A DNA stretch of 8,995 nt from DAOOVD01 sp035369845 (GTDB lineage Bacteria > Bacillota > Desulfotomaculia > Desulfotomaculales > Pelotomaculaceae), in the NCBI GenBank assembly GCA_035369845.1, contig DAOOVD010000074.1, forward strand, positions 1 through 8,995, in the 5' to 3' direction. The notes beneath the pieces were generated by a model. It had not been told where the DNA came from, did no database searches, and worked only from the letters and a program-made list of their open reading frames with translations. The position numbers and the translations under genes are program-made. Shown piece by piece: positions 1 through 5,604 of this stretch. How positions within the stretch are numbered: the stretch's first letter is position 1; each line of letters opens with the position of its first letter.

Positions 1-60
<60 letters not shown>

Positions 61-68
61 GCCCTCGA

Positions 69-94
69 AGCTCGCGTTATTAGCGGGCTTTTTT
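69..94 (+). terminator. Rho-independent terminator after tRNA-Leu
   Basis: The stem AGCTCGC (69-75) pairs with GCGGGCT (83-89), with one G-U pair, around the loop GTTATTA. A run of T follows (89-94) and a second T run lies a few bases on. It sits just after the CCA end of the tRNA and should end that transcript. Confidence 0.85.
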
Positions 95-176
95 GCGTTT
101 TTTCCTTAAAGTTGTGTCCTTGTTCGCACCGGTAAAAAAAGGATTTGGCCCCGCAAACGAAGAATGAGGGAAAAAA

Positions 177-182
177 TATAAT
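177..182 (+). promoter_or_regulatory. Possible -10 element of the deoxynucleoside kinase gene
   Basis: A perfect TATAAT lies 24 bases before the preferred ATG, in an A-rich stretch. No good TTGACA-like hexamer is present 16-18 bases upstream, so this is a -10 match only. Transcription from it would give a leader of about 20 bases. Confidence 0.4.
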
Positions 183-206
183 CAAACACCCGGGGTGAAG
201 CGAAAA

Positions 207-860
207 ATGTATGGAATCAGCGTGGTCGTTGACGGAATGACTGGCGTGGGTAAAACGTCCCTGCTGAAAATTATGGCAGCGGAATTCGGCTTGACGCCTT
301 ATGAGGAAATTTTCAGAGACGAGAACAACCTTTTGGGTAAATTCTTTACGGAGGGAAAAGAATGGTGCTTTCCCATGCAAATCAGCTTTTTAAACAACAG
401 GTACAGCCAGTACAAAGAGGCGCTGAAACTGGGAAACGTGGTCATGGACCGGTCGATTTATTCAGATCCCATCTTTGCAGAATTCTATTACCGGTCGGGG
501 GACTTCAAGCCGGAGGAGTATTACGTTTACAGGTCTCTTTTCAACAACCTGATCGAATCCCTGAGACCGCCCTCGGTGGTCATCTACTTGAACGTTTCCG
601 CCGAAGAGGCCATACGCAGGATAACAAAGAGGGGAAGGAAGGATGAACTGCAGGTTCCGGACAGTTACTGGAGAGCACTGCACAAGGCTTATAACGATTA
701 CTACAATACATACAGGCTGTCACCCCTTTTAAAAATAGACGTCGACAACCTTGACTTTGTAAACAGATTGGAGGACAGGGAAAAGGTACTGGGCATCATT
801 GAGAAGTCAAACCTCGTCAAAAAACCCCGGCCGGCGCACCCGTTCTCAGGCGGCCGGTAA
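207..860 (+). CDS. Deoxynucleoside kinase (dAK/dGK/dCK family)
   Basis: This cytosolic enzyme of the purine/pyrimidine deoxynucleoside salvage pathway would phosphorylate a deoxynucleoside with ATP to give the monophosphate. The protein has a P-loop GMTGVGKTS (residues 10-18), an acidic EE pair at 33-34 where the family has its catalytic base, Q58 in a likely base-binding position, a DRS motif at 81-83, and a basic lid (about 137-147, RRITKRGRKDE). The length of 217 residues is normal. A longer frame opens with GTG at 195, but GGGGTG (192-197) is a suitable ribosome binding site about 9 bases before the ATG at 207, so 207 is preferred. The substrate cannot be read from sequence. The gene is monocistronic and converges on cbiO with 29 bases between the stop codons. 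The C-terminal tail (about 20 residues, basic and proline-rich) looks poorly conserved. Confidence 0.88.
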   Translation: MYGISVVVDGMTGVGKTSLLKIMAAEFGLTPYEEIFRDENNLLGKFFTEGKEWCFPMQISFLNNRYSQYKEALKLGNVVMDRSIYSDPIFAEFYYRSGDFKPEEYYVYRSLFNNLIESLRPPSVVIYLNVSAEEAIRRITKRGRKDELQVPDSYWRALHKAYNDYYNTYRLSPLLKIDVDNLDFVNRLEDREKVLGIIEKSNLVKKPRPAHPFSGGR

Positions 861-866
861 AAGCCG

Positions 867-890
867 CCGGACACAAAACTCCGGTTTTTT
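867..890 (+). terminator. Rho-independent terminator of the deoxynucleoside kinase gene
   Basis: CCGGA (867-871) pairs with TCCGG (880-884) and is followed by TTTTTT (885-890). The T tract runs into the last base of the cbiO stop codon on the other strand. A second stem, GGCGGC (849-854) with GCCGCC (863-868), overlaps it by two bases and could compete. On the minus strand the same area gives a GGCGGC hairpin but only a short T run. Confidence 0.65.
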
Positions 891-1726
891 CAGCGAGAAT
901 CCAGCAACTGCAAAAATTCGCTCCTGGACCTGGGGAGTCCGGAGTTCTCCGCGAGCAACCCTTTTCTCCTCATGTGCTCGCTCAAATCCACCAGCAACGG
1001 TTTTTGCAGGCCGGCAAGCTTCAAGAGCCCGTCATCCTGAAAAACAGCCTGCGGTGTTCCCTCTCCCGCAATTTTCCCGCCATGCATGACATACACGTAT
1101 TCAGACCAGGAATAGGCCATATCCACGTCATGGGTCGACATTACAACGGTGGTCCCGTTCCTGTTGATCCGGTCAAACAACTCCAGCACCCGCGCCGTGT
1201 GTCCGGGATCAAGCCAGGCGGCGGGCTCGTCGCATATGATTACCGAGGGCTCCATCGCCAGGATATCGGCGATGGAAACCAGCTTTTTCTCCCCGTAGCT
1301 CAGCAAATGGGTCGGCTTTTCCCCGAGTTCCGTTATCCCGGTGGCGGCCATGGCCCGGTTGACCCTTTCCTTCACCTGCTCCTCATTTAATCCGAGGTTT
1401 AAGGGCCCGAAAGAAATTTCCTGATAAACACTGGCCGAAAAGAGCTGCGCGTCAGGATCCTGGAAAACGATGCCGACATTTTTTCTCAGCGCCATCATGG
1501 AAGAATGGTTGTAGCGCACCTCGCTGCCGGAAAAGAAAACTTTCCCGCTCTTCGGCCTGTAAACACCGTTGAAATGGAGAAACAGGGTGGACTTTCCGGC
1601 TCCGTTCGGTCCCAGCACCGCCACTTTCTTTCCTTTTTCAATGCCGAGCGACACCCCTTTCAAGGCGCTGGTGCCGTCGGGATAATCAAAAAACACGTCG
1701 CGGGCCTCAAGAATGAATTCCGCCAA
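890..1726 (-). CDS. cbiO: Cobalt ECF transporter ATP-binding subunit CbiO
   Basis: This is the ATPase of the cobalt importer; two copies would bind under CbiQ on the cytoplasmic face. From the preferred start the protein has 278 residues: Walker A GPNGAGKST (39-47), Q-loop FQDPDAQLF (around Q89), ABC signature LSYGEKK (142-148), Walker B VIICDEP (E167 catalytic) and switch histidine H199 in STHD. The signature departs from LSGGQ, and the D-loop region reads AAWLD where TAGLD is common. A GTG at 1735 is in frame, but the ribosome binding site GGAGG (1735-1739) overlaps it. The same site lies 8 bases before the TTG at 1726, which is therefore the likely start. The start lies inside the 3' end of cbiQ, implying translational coupling. 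It is the last gene of the cbiMNQO operon. Confidence 0.92.
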   Translation of the reverse strand: MAEFILEARDVFFDYPDGTSALKGVSLGIEKGKKVAVLGPNGAGKSTLFLHFNGVYRPKSGKVFFSGSEVRYNHSSMMALRKNVGIVFQDPDAQLFSASVYQEISFGPLNLGLNEEQVKERVNRAMAATGITELGEKPTHLLSYGEKKLVSIADILAMEPSVIICDEPAAWLDPGHTARVLELFDRINRNGTTVVMSTHDVDMAYSWSEYVYVMHGGKIAGEGTPQAVFQDDGLLKLAGLQKPLLVDLSEHMRRKGLLAENSGLPRSRSEFLQLLDSR

Positions 1727-2501
1727 CCGGCACACCTCCGCCGTACAGGGTCAGAGCCAGTAAAAGTATTTCGATCAGGACGATTAACATAATATTTTTC
1801 ACCGACGCAGCGTATCGGGGCTCGATGACATTGAGCTCTCCCGTATAACACCTGGACACCAAAGCCGTGTACGTCATCTGGGAACGGTAATAAGACCTCA
1901 AAAAAACGGCGGATAAAAGCCTGCTCAGGGAACGGTAAGACGTCTTAAACGACGCGTATCCCCAACGCGAAGACTGCGCCACATAAATTCTCGAGGCGGT
2001 TTCCATCATCACAAAAATAAAACGGTATACGAGGGACATCAATTCGATAAACAGGGCGGGAATCCTCATCTTTTTCAGAACAGATATTATTTCCGTCACG
2101 GGGGTGGTCAGGGACAAAAAATAGAGACAGGAAACGGACCCGAGGGACTTGAAAAGAACGTCTGCGGCCGTACTGAAATCGCGGGGCGAAACGCCTAAGG
2201 TGAATACCCCGATTGTAATACCGTAAACGGGGCCGCCTCCCCGGGACACCGACACGGCAATAGCGGCGGCCCCGGCCAGGAGAAAGGACAGGGGGACGGA
2301 CATCAGTTTTATGTACACCCGCCAGGGGATTCCCGCGCCCAATATTGCCGCCCCCGCCATCAGGACAATAACAGCAAGGGAAGCCGTCCTGGAAGGGAAG
2401 GCAAGACAGATCGCCATTGTAAGGAAAGCAAAGACAAACTTCTCACCCGGATGGCAGGAGCGCAGTTTATTGCTGTAAGCGTAACAATCAATGTTGAACA
2501 T
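1707..2501 (-). CDS. cbiQ: Cobalt ECF transporter transmembrane subunit CbiQ (T component)
   Basis: This integral membrane protein couples CbiO ATP hydrolysis to movement of the CbiM substrate unit. The 264-residue product has several hydrophobic segments (about 24-55, 64-83, 92-103, 116-132 and a last one near 240-258). Between them is a cytoplasmic helical part carrying the two short family motifs that bind the ATPase grooves, seen here as AQSSRWGY and SRCYTGEL. The canonical first motif is usually A-R-x-x-R-G, so it is slightly altered. The ATG at 2501 overlaps the 3' end of cbiN by 14 bases, with GGGAG about 13 bases upstream, and the 3' end overlaps the cbiO start. Position between cbiN and cbiO supports the assignment. 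Confidence 0.92.
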   Translation of the reverse strand: MFNIDCYAYSNKLRSCHPGEKFVFAFLTMAICLAFPSRTASLAVIVLMAGAAILGAGIPWRVYIKLMSVPLSFLLAGAAAIAVSVSRGGGPVYGITIGVFTLGVSPRDFSTAADVLFKSLGSVSCLYFLSLTTPVTEIISVLKKMRIPALFIELMSLVYRFIFVMMETASRIYVAQSSRWGYASFKTSYRSLSRLLSAVFLRSYYRSQMTYTALVSRCYTGELNVIEPRYAASVKNIMLIVLIEILLLALTLYGGGVPVGGIHS

Positions 2502-2811
2502 TTTTGAGACGGTCTCCCTCTCCTTTTTTCCTGCCCCTTAAATAGCCTAAATAGTAGCAGACAATCCCGCTGCCGGCAGCCGCCTGGAGGGCGAACAAAA
2601 AAGTCTCGATCTCCCCGCTGGGCGGCTCCCAGACGGGTTTAAACCAAGGCTCGTAACCCGACTGCATTTCCGCAACAACTTCCTCAACCTGGTCGTCGGC
2701 GCCTCCGAACCGGGCGTCCCGCAGCACAAACAGGGGCGCAAAGATCAGAGCCGCCACGATGACCAGCAGGAACAGGTTTTTTGCCAGAGGGCTCTTTGCC
2801 GCAGCACCCAT
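2488..2811 (-). CDS. cbiN: Cobalt ECF transporter small membrane subunit CbiN
   Basis: CbiN is the small accessory membrane protein that works with CbiM to load Co2+. The 107-residue product has the family layout: an N-terminal transmembrane helix (about 10-30), an extracytoplasmic loop with the hallmark FGGADDQ and the segment YEPWFKP-PPSGEIE, and a second transmembrane helix (FLFALQAAAGSGIVCYYLGYL) ending in a basic tail. The length is typical. The ATG at 2811 has an AGGGAGG ribosome binding site within the last codons of cbiM; the cbiM stop is only two bases upstream. The 3' end overlaps cbiQ by 14 bases. Confidence 0.94.
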   Translation of the reverse strand: MGAAAKSPLAKNLFLLVIVAALIFAPLFVLRDARFGGADDQVEEVVAEMQSGYEPWFKPVWEPPSGEIETFLFALQAAAGSGIVCYYLGYLRGRKKGEGDRLKNVQH

Positions 2812-2813
2812 AT

Positions 2814-3551
2814 CTATACCTCCCTGGAAAAGACCGATAGTTCTTGAAGTTCACGCTTGCTGTAGGCGGTGAGAAAGTTGAAAACCAGCACCGTCAGCAA
2901 TCCTTCGCTTACGGCCAGGGGAATCTGGGTTAAAGCGAAGACCCCCATAAACTTGGCAAAAGAAGCCGCAATTCCCCCCGCTCCGGCGGGAAATGCCAGC
3001 GCCAGTTGCAATGATGTGGCCACATAGGTAAACAGATCACCTAACGCTGCGGCCAGGAATACGGACAGCCAGAGCGGCGCGCCCATCTTTTGCAAAGCCC
3101 TGTAGATCCCGAACGCCACCAGAGGACCCGCCACGGCCATGGAGAAGGTGTTCGCTCCCAGAGTGCTCAGTCCTCCGTGCGCCAGAAGGATTGCCTGAAA
3201 GATGAGGACAATACACCCCAAAACGCTCATAGCCGCCGGTCCGAACAGGATGGCTCCCAAACCCGCTCCCGTCGGATGGGAGCAGCTTCCCGTCAGCGAA
3301 GGGATTTTCAGCGCGGACAGGACAAAGGCGAAAGCCCCCGCCAGGCCCAGCAGCGTTTTAAGTGCGGGATTCCGCCTGAGCGCCCCGTTAATTGAACGAA
3401 TCCCGAAAAACAAAAAGGGGAAGGCCAGAGCGTACCAGAGCACACACCAGTTGAAAGGCAAAAACCCCTCCATAATATGCATGGCGTGGGCGCTGCGGGG
3501 AAAAACGAAGATTAAGGAAACAAACGACACAACACATAAGACAAAGGGCAT
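2814..3551 (-). CDS. cbiM: Cobalt ECF transporter substrate-binding membrane subunit CbiM
   Basis: CbiM is the substrate-binding (S) component that captures Co2+ at the outer face. From the ATG at 3551 the product has 245 residues with a cleavable signal peptide (1-23, ending SAHA). Cleavage would expose Met-His-Ile-Met-Glu-Gly; in this family the new N-terminal amine and the following histidine coordinate the metal. The second metal motif, GSCSHPTGAGLG, follows, and its form is that of cobalt rather than nickel members. Several transmembrane helices follow. A longer frame reaches 3608, but GGAGG (3559-3563) lies 7 bases before 3551 and the signal peptide begins there. It is the first gene of cbiMNQO and lies downstream of a cobalamin riboswitch. 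Confidence 0.94.
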   Translation of the reverse strand: MPFVLCVVSFVSLIFVFPRSAHAMHIMEGFLPFNWCVLWYALAFPFLFFGIRSINGALRRNPALKTLLGLAGAFAFVLSALKIPSLTGSCSHPTGAGLGAILFGPAAMSVLGCIVLIFQAILLAHGGLSTLGANTFSMAVAGPLVAFGIYRALQKMGAPLWLSVFLAAALGDLFTYVATSLQLALAFPAGAGGIAASFAKFMGVFALTQIPLAVSEGLLTVLVFNFLTAYSKRELQELSVFSREV

Positions 3552-3636
3552 TACGACACCTCCATTCGATCGACCGGAGCATCCGGACCCGATTCCGCCT
3601 CCGTGCAAAAAAAACAGCCCGTCCGTCCACCGCCGT

Positions 3637-3680
3637 AAAAAAGACCGTGTCGAGAGCAGGCCGATACTGGTTTACGGGTC
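3637..3680 (-). terminator. Weak candidate terminator in the cbi leader
   Basis: On the minus strand, GACC(C)GT (3680-3674) can pair with ACGGTC (3648-3643), with one bulged base and a loop of about 25 bases, directly before six T (3642-3637). The loop is long, so this is a weak match. It could be the B12-controlled attenuator or have no role. Confidence 0.25.
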
Positions 3681-3687
3681 ATTATGC

Positions 3688-3712
3688 ACTCAAGTTGAAA
3701 ACTGATTTGAGT
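3688..3712 (-). repeat. Short inverted repeat in the cbi leader
   Basis: ACTCAA (3688-3693) and TTGAGT (3707-3712) form a six-base inverted repeat with a 13-base loop. No T tract follows on either strand, so it is noted as a possible leader hairpin only. Confidence 0.35.
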
Positions 3713-3750
3713 TCACTTCCCGAAAAATTGAAAACCGCACTTCATTTAAG

Positions 3751-3770
3751 CCGTATCCCTCGGGATACGG
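3751..3770. repeat. Perfect 9-bp inverted repeat in the cbi leader
   Basis: CCGTATCCC (3751-3759) and GGGATACGG (3762-3770) are exact complements separated by TC. On the minus-strand transcript this is a stable hairpin between the riboswitch and cbiM. No U tract follows, so it is not a usual terminator. It may stabilise the leader or mark a protein-binding palindrome. Confidence 0.6.
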
Positions 3771-3780
3771 GCACCCGTCC

Positions 3781-3819
3781 GTATAATTTTTAAACCCCCT
3801 GCGTGAGAATGCAGAGGGT
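3781..3819 (-). terminator. Candidate expression-platform hairpin of the cobalamin riboswitch
   Basis: On the minus strand ACCCTCTGC (3819-3811) pairs with GCAGGGGGT (3802-3794), a nine-pair stem with one G-U and an 8-base loop. It is followed by TT then A-rich sequence (TTTAAAAATTAT from 3794), a poor U tract. Part of the 3' strand is also complementary to the 3' end of the riboswitch P1 region (CCCTGCG, 3892-3886), so the hairpin could alternate with an antiterminator pairing. Function as a terminator is inferred. Confidence 0.4.
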
Positions 3820-3888
3820 CAGCTTCCGGCACAAACAACCTGCACGGCTCACAACCTCCCATCCTTCGTGGGATCAAACAGCGAGCGC

Positions 3889-4122
3889 AGGGCAAGCAGG
3901 TTTCCTGGCTCAATTTCATTGCTCCTTCACGCCTTCCCGTCCGGCACTCGGATGCTTCGCTGTGTCCAGAGGCTGCCCCCGGCATTAAATTGCCGAAGCA
4001 GGATTTAGTAGTGCCGGGCAGTGGTACAATGTAAAGGAACTCCGTTTTACAGTGGCGGGACCGCGCCGGATTCCAACCGGCTTCCCTTTCCGTTCTGCCC
4101 GGGCGGCAGAACCACTTGCCCT
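3889..4122 (-). ncRNA. Cobalamin (AdoCbl) riboswitch controlling cbiMNQO
   Basis: Read on the minus strand this has the conserved cobalamin riboswitch elements in order. P1 5' strand AGGGCAAG (4122-4115) pairs with CTTGCCCT (3896-3889). Then come GGGAAGCCGGTTGGAATCC, the GGTCCCGCCACTGT block (4065-4050 region), ACCACTG, a CCCGGCA/TGCCGGG stem, and the B12 box AGCCAGGAAACCTGC (about 3911-3897). Its position before a cobalt importer fits the known logic: bound cobalamin lowers expression of Co2+ uptake. A promoter lies just upstream. At 234 bases it is slightly longer than usual because of extra stem sequence. Several open frames across it on either strand are chance. Confidence 0.93.
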
Positions 4123-4140
4123 ATTTTTTGATTTTTCCTT

Positions 4141-4170
4141 ATTTTATCACCTTGTCCACACGTACGTCAA
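4141..4170 (-). promoter_or_regulatory. Sigma-A-type promoter of the cbiMNQO operon
   Basis: On the minus strand TTGACG (4170-4165) and TAAAAT (4146-4141) are separated by 18 bases. Transcription would start around 4134, about a dozen bases before the riboswitch P1 stem, which is the expected arrangement. Confidence 0.75.
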
Positions 4171-4195
4171 CTTGCCCAAGGAGGCATACAAAGAT

Positions 4196-4411
4196 TTACT
4201 TGCCCTTCTTTTTGAAAAACGGGAGGCTGAAAGGCCCCGGCTCCGTGTCCGGCACGTCAAGGTAGTATATGAACTTGTTGCACCTGTTGCAAAAATATAT
4301 GTCTTTTTTTTCACAAAAAAAGCTGACCACCGTTTCACCACAGAAGCATTTGATTTCAACCGGTTCGGTGTTTTGCTTCTTTCCCAAAAGCCTGTCAAGC
4401 AATTTCGGCAT
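4196..4411 (-). CDS. Small cysteine-rich, zinc-ribbon-like protein
   Basis: I do not recognise a named family. The 71-residue product has a basic, leucine-containing N-terminus (1-12), then Cys22-x-Cys24, Cys33 and Cys41-x-x-Cys44. This spacing suits a small zinc-binding knuckle. A hydrophobic FIYYL stretch and a basic tail (KKKGK) follow. The ATG at 4411 has GGGAGG (4421-4426) 9 bases upstream, good support for a real gene. It runs in the same direction as cbiMNQO, but the cbi promoter lies immediately downstream, so it is probably separate. It is divergent from the yyaC-like gene across 184 bases. A role with nucleic acid or a metal is possible but not shown; transcription with the cbi operon would be read-through only. 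Confidence 0.65.
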   Translation of the reverse strand: MPKLLDRLLGKKQNTEPVEIKCFCGETVVSFFCEKKDIYFCNRCNKFIYYLDVPDTEPGPFSLPFFKKKGK

Positions 4412-4487
4412 TTTTCCCGACCTCCCGCGATCTCTCTATATGATATTCTAACATGAAAAGTACGCATGCTTTTATATCGGAACTCAT

Positions 4488-4507
4488 ATTGTAACAAATT
4501 GTAATAA
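4488..4507. repeat. Tandem 10-base direct repeat in the divergent intergenic region
   Basis: ATTGTAACAA (4488-4497) is followed directly by ATTGTAATAA (4498-4507), nine of ten bases alike. The period equals about one helical turn, and it lies between the cysteine-rich gene and the yyaC-like gene, so it could be a regulator site. No regulator can be named. The rest of 4412-4595 is AT-rich with no convincing promoter match. Confidence 0.4.
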
Positions 4508-4595
4508 TATGTATTTCCGCGACCGCCAGTATTCTCCATATTTTTCCTGCAACTTTTGAGATAATTATATCACAAAAAACATGGAGAGATGAGCA

Positions 4596-5153
4596 TTGGC
4601 CGGCGCTGAAAATTTGTTTTGCCGCCACTTTGAAGACAGGTACATCTTCGGCGGGCTCACCGGGGTTTTTTACAAAGAATTGCCGAGAAACACGGAACCC
4701 TTCTTTTTCTGCATCGGTGCGGACCGTTCCTCCGGAGACTGCTACGGGCCCTTGACAGGCACGCTCTTAAAGCAACTGGGCGTGCCTAACGTGCTGGGCA
4801 CACTGGAAAAACCCGTCCACGCCGTTAATCTGGCGGAGGCCTACGGTACCATTCCAGGCGACAAGTACGTCGTGGCAGTCGACGCCTCGCTGGGACGCAT
4901 TGAGGACCTCGGCTGCATAAAAGTCAGCAGAAGCCCCCTCATTCCGGGCAAGGCTATGGATAAAAACCTGCCTGCGGTGGGAAACATGTCGGTAATTTTA
5001 AATGTAAGCATAGGGGGGATAGCAAACTACCTCCTCCTGCAAAGCGCAAGTTTTTATATGGTTTGGAAAGGAGCGAACATTACGGCAAGATCTATCTTTA
5101 CCGCGCTTTACATGATAAAAAAAGAACAATGCATCCAATTTCCGGCTACTTGA
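4596..5153 (+). CDS. yyaC: YyaC-like sporulation protein (DUF1256 family)
   Basis: The 185-residue product resembles YyaC of Bacillus, a sporulation-linked protein with a fold related to germination protease GPR and hydrogenase maturation proteases. Diagnostic segments are FFFCIGADRSSGDCYGPLTG (36-55), the following VLGTLEKPVHAVNL, the VVAVDASLG strand, and the glycine-rich ILNVSIGGIANYLLLQ near the C-terminus. The acidic and serine residues of the GADRSSGD loop are where related proteases bind their target or metal. The start is TTG at 4596, with GGAGA (4583-4587) about 8 bases upstream; no in-frame ATG is near. The gene has its own terminator. Its exact activity is not established in the family as I know it; a role in the developing spore is inferred. 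Confidence 0.82.
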   Translation: MAGAENLFCRHFEDRYIFGGLTGVFYKELPRNTEPFFFCIGADRSSGDCYGPLTGTLLKQLGVPNVLGTLEKPVHAVNLAEAYGTIPGDKYVVAVDASLGRIEDLGCIKVSRSPLIPGKAMDKNLPAVGNMSVILNVSIGGIANYLLLQSASFYMVWKGANITARSIFTALYMIKKEQCIQFPAT

Positions 5154-5190
5154 GTCGTTGATACCCCAATTTCAGTATCGTTCTTTAATG

Positions 5191-5219
5191 GTGTCTTTAA
5201 AAAGACACTTTTTTATTTA
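5191..5219 (+). terminator. Rho-independent terminator of the yyaC-like gene
   Basis: GTGTCTTT (5191-5198) and AAAGACAC (5201-5208) form a perfect stem followed by TTTTTTATTT. A smaller GATAC/GTATC hairpin lies just before it, directly after the stop codon. Confidence 0.85.
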
Positions 5220-5244
5220 TATATCAATTTTTTTATCGCAATAT

Positions 5245-5273
5245 TTGACTGCAAATAAAAATTAATATATAAT
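5245..5273 (+). promoter_or_regulatory. Near-consensus sigma-A promoter of the 99-residue protein gene
   Basis: TTGACT (5245-5250) and a perfect TATAAT (5268-5273) are exactly 17 bases apart in an AT-rich setting. This is the strongest promoter match in the window. Transcription would start near 5280, about 25 bases before the ATG. Confidence 0.88.
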
Positions 5274-5304
5274 AACAACTAAAGTTTGAAAAGGAGTTGG
5301 TATT

Positions 5305-5604
5305 ATGGCTTTTGAAGTGTATAAACCACGTAATGAAAAAGAGTCGACGGTTGCCATATCGAAAAATCATTTAACACTGAACAAGAAACTGGCATTCCAA
5401 CTGGAAACATCGTTAGTGGAACTCGCATACGATCCTGATACAAAGACAATTAGAATCAAACCGGCAAATGATGAAAACGGTCTCGTTCTAAACAAAAATA
5501 AAATAGGCGCCAAAGGTTTTTTCAAACATTTCAACATAGGTTCAAAAGGAAAATACAGCGCTGTCTTCAACGAAAAGGAAAAGGCCATTTACGTTCAGAC
5601 TTAG
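5305..5604 (+). CDS. Uncharacterised 99-residue protein
   Basis: I do not recognise a named family. The protein is basic, has no cysteine, no signal peptide and no membrane segment, and appears rich in beta strands. The section VAISKNHLTLNKKLAF...VELAYDPDTKTIRIKP (about 16-52) has the rhythm of an AbrB/MazE-like swapped-hairpin DNA-binding domain, but this is only a resemblance. A second basic, aromatic half (KGFFKHFNIGSKGKYSAVFN) follows. Start ATG 5305 has an AAGGAG ribosome binding site about 8 bases upstream and a near-consensus promoter. The gene is more AT-rich than its neighbours. Its last 38 bases overlap the 3' end of the ferritin-like gene on the other strand, with no terminator between. 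It is probably well expressed; the function is unknown. Confidence 0.75.
   Translation: MAFEVYKPRNEKESTVAISKNHLTLNKKLAFQLETSLVELAYDPDTKTIRIKPANDENGLVLNKNKIGAKGFFKHFNIGSKGKYSAVFNEKEKAIYVQT

Noticed and set aside
3552..3608. N-terminal extension of CbiM by 19 residues
   Set aside because: A clear ribosome binding site and a signal peptide begin at the internal methionine at 3551; the extension is glycine-rich and unlike CbiM.
3202..3705. A 167-codon plus-strand frame opposite cbiM
   Set aside because: It is the antisense shadow of the conserved cbiM gene, with no matching domain or start signal.
3746..3985. A 79-codon minus-strand frame starting in the riboswitch
   Set aside because: It covers the aptamer 3' half and the leader hairpins, so it is structured RNA rather than protein-coding sequence.
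4052..4456. A 134-codon plus-strand open frame across the cobalamin riboswitch and the cysteine-rich gene
   Set aside because: It lies opposite a recognisable aptamer, promoter and a better-supported minus-strand gene, and has no ribosome binding site.
4147..4539. A 130-codon minus-strand frame overlapping the small cysteine-rich gene
   Set aside because: It is in another frame of a gene with a good ribosome binding site, runs through the cbi promoter and shows no domain.
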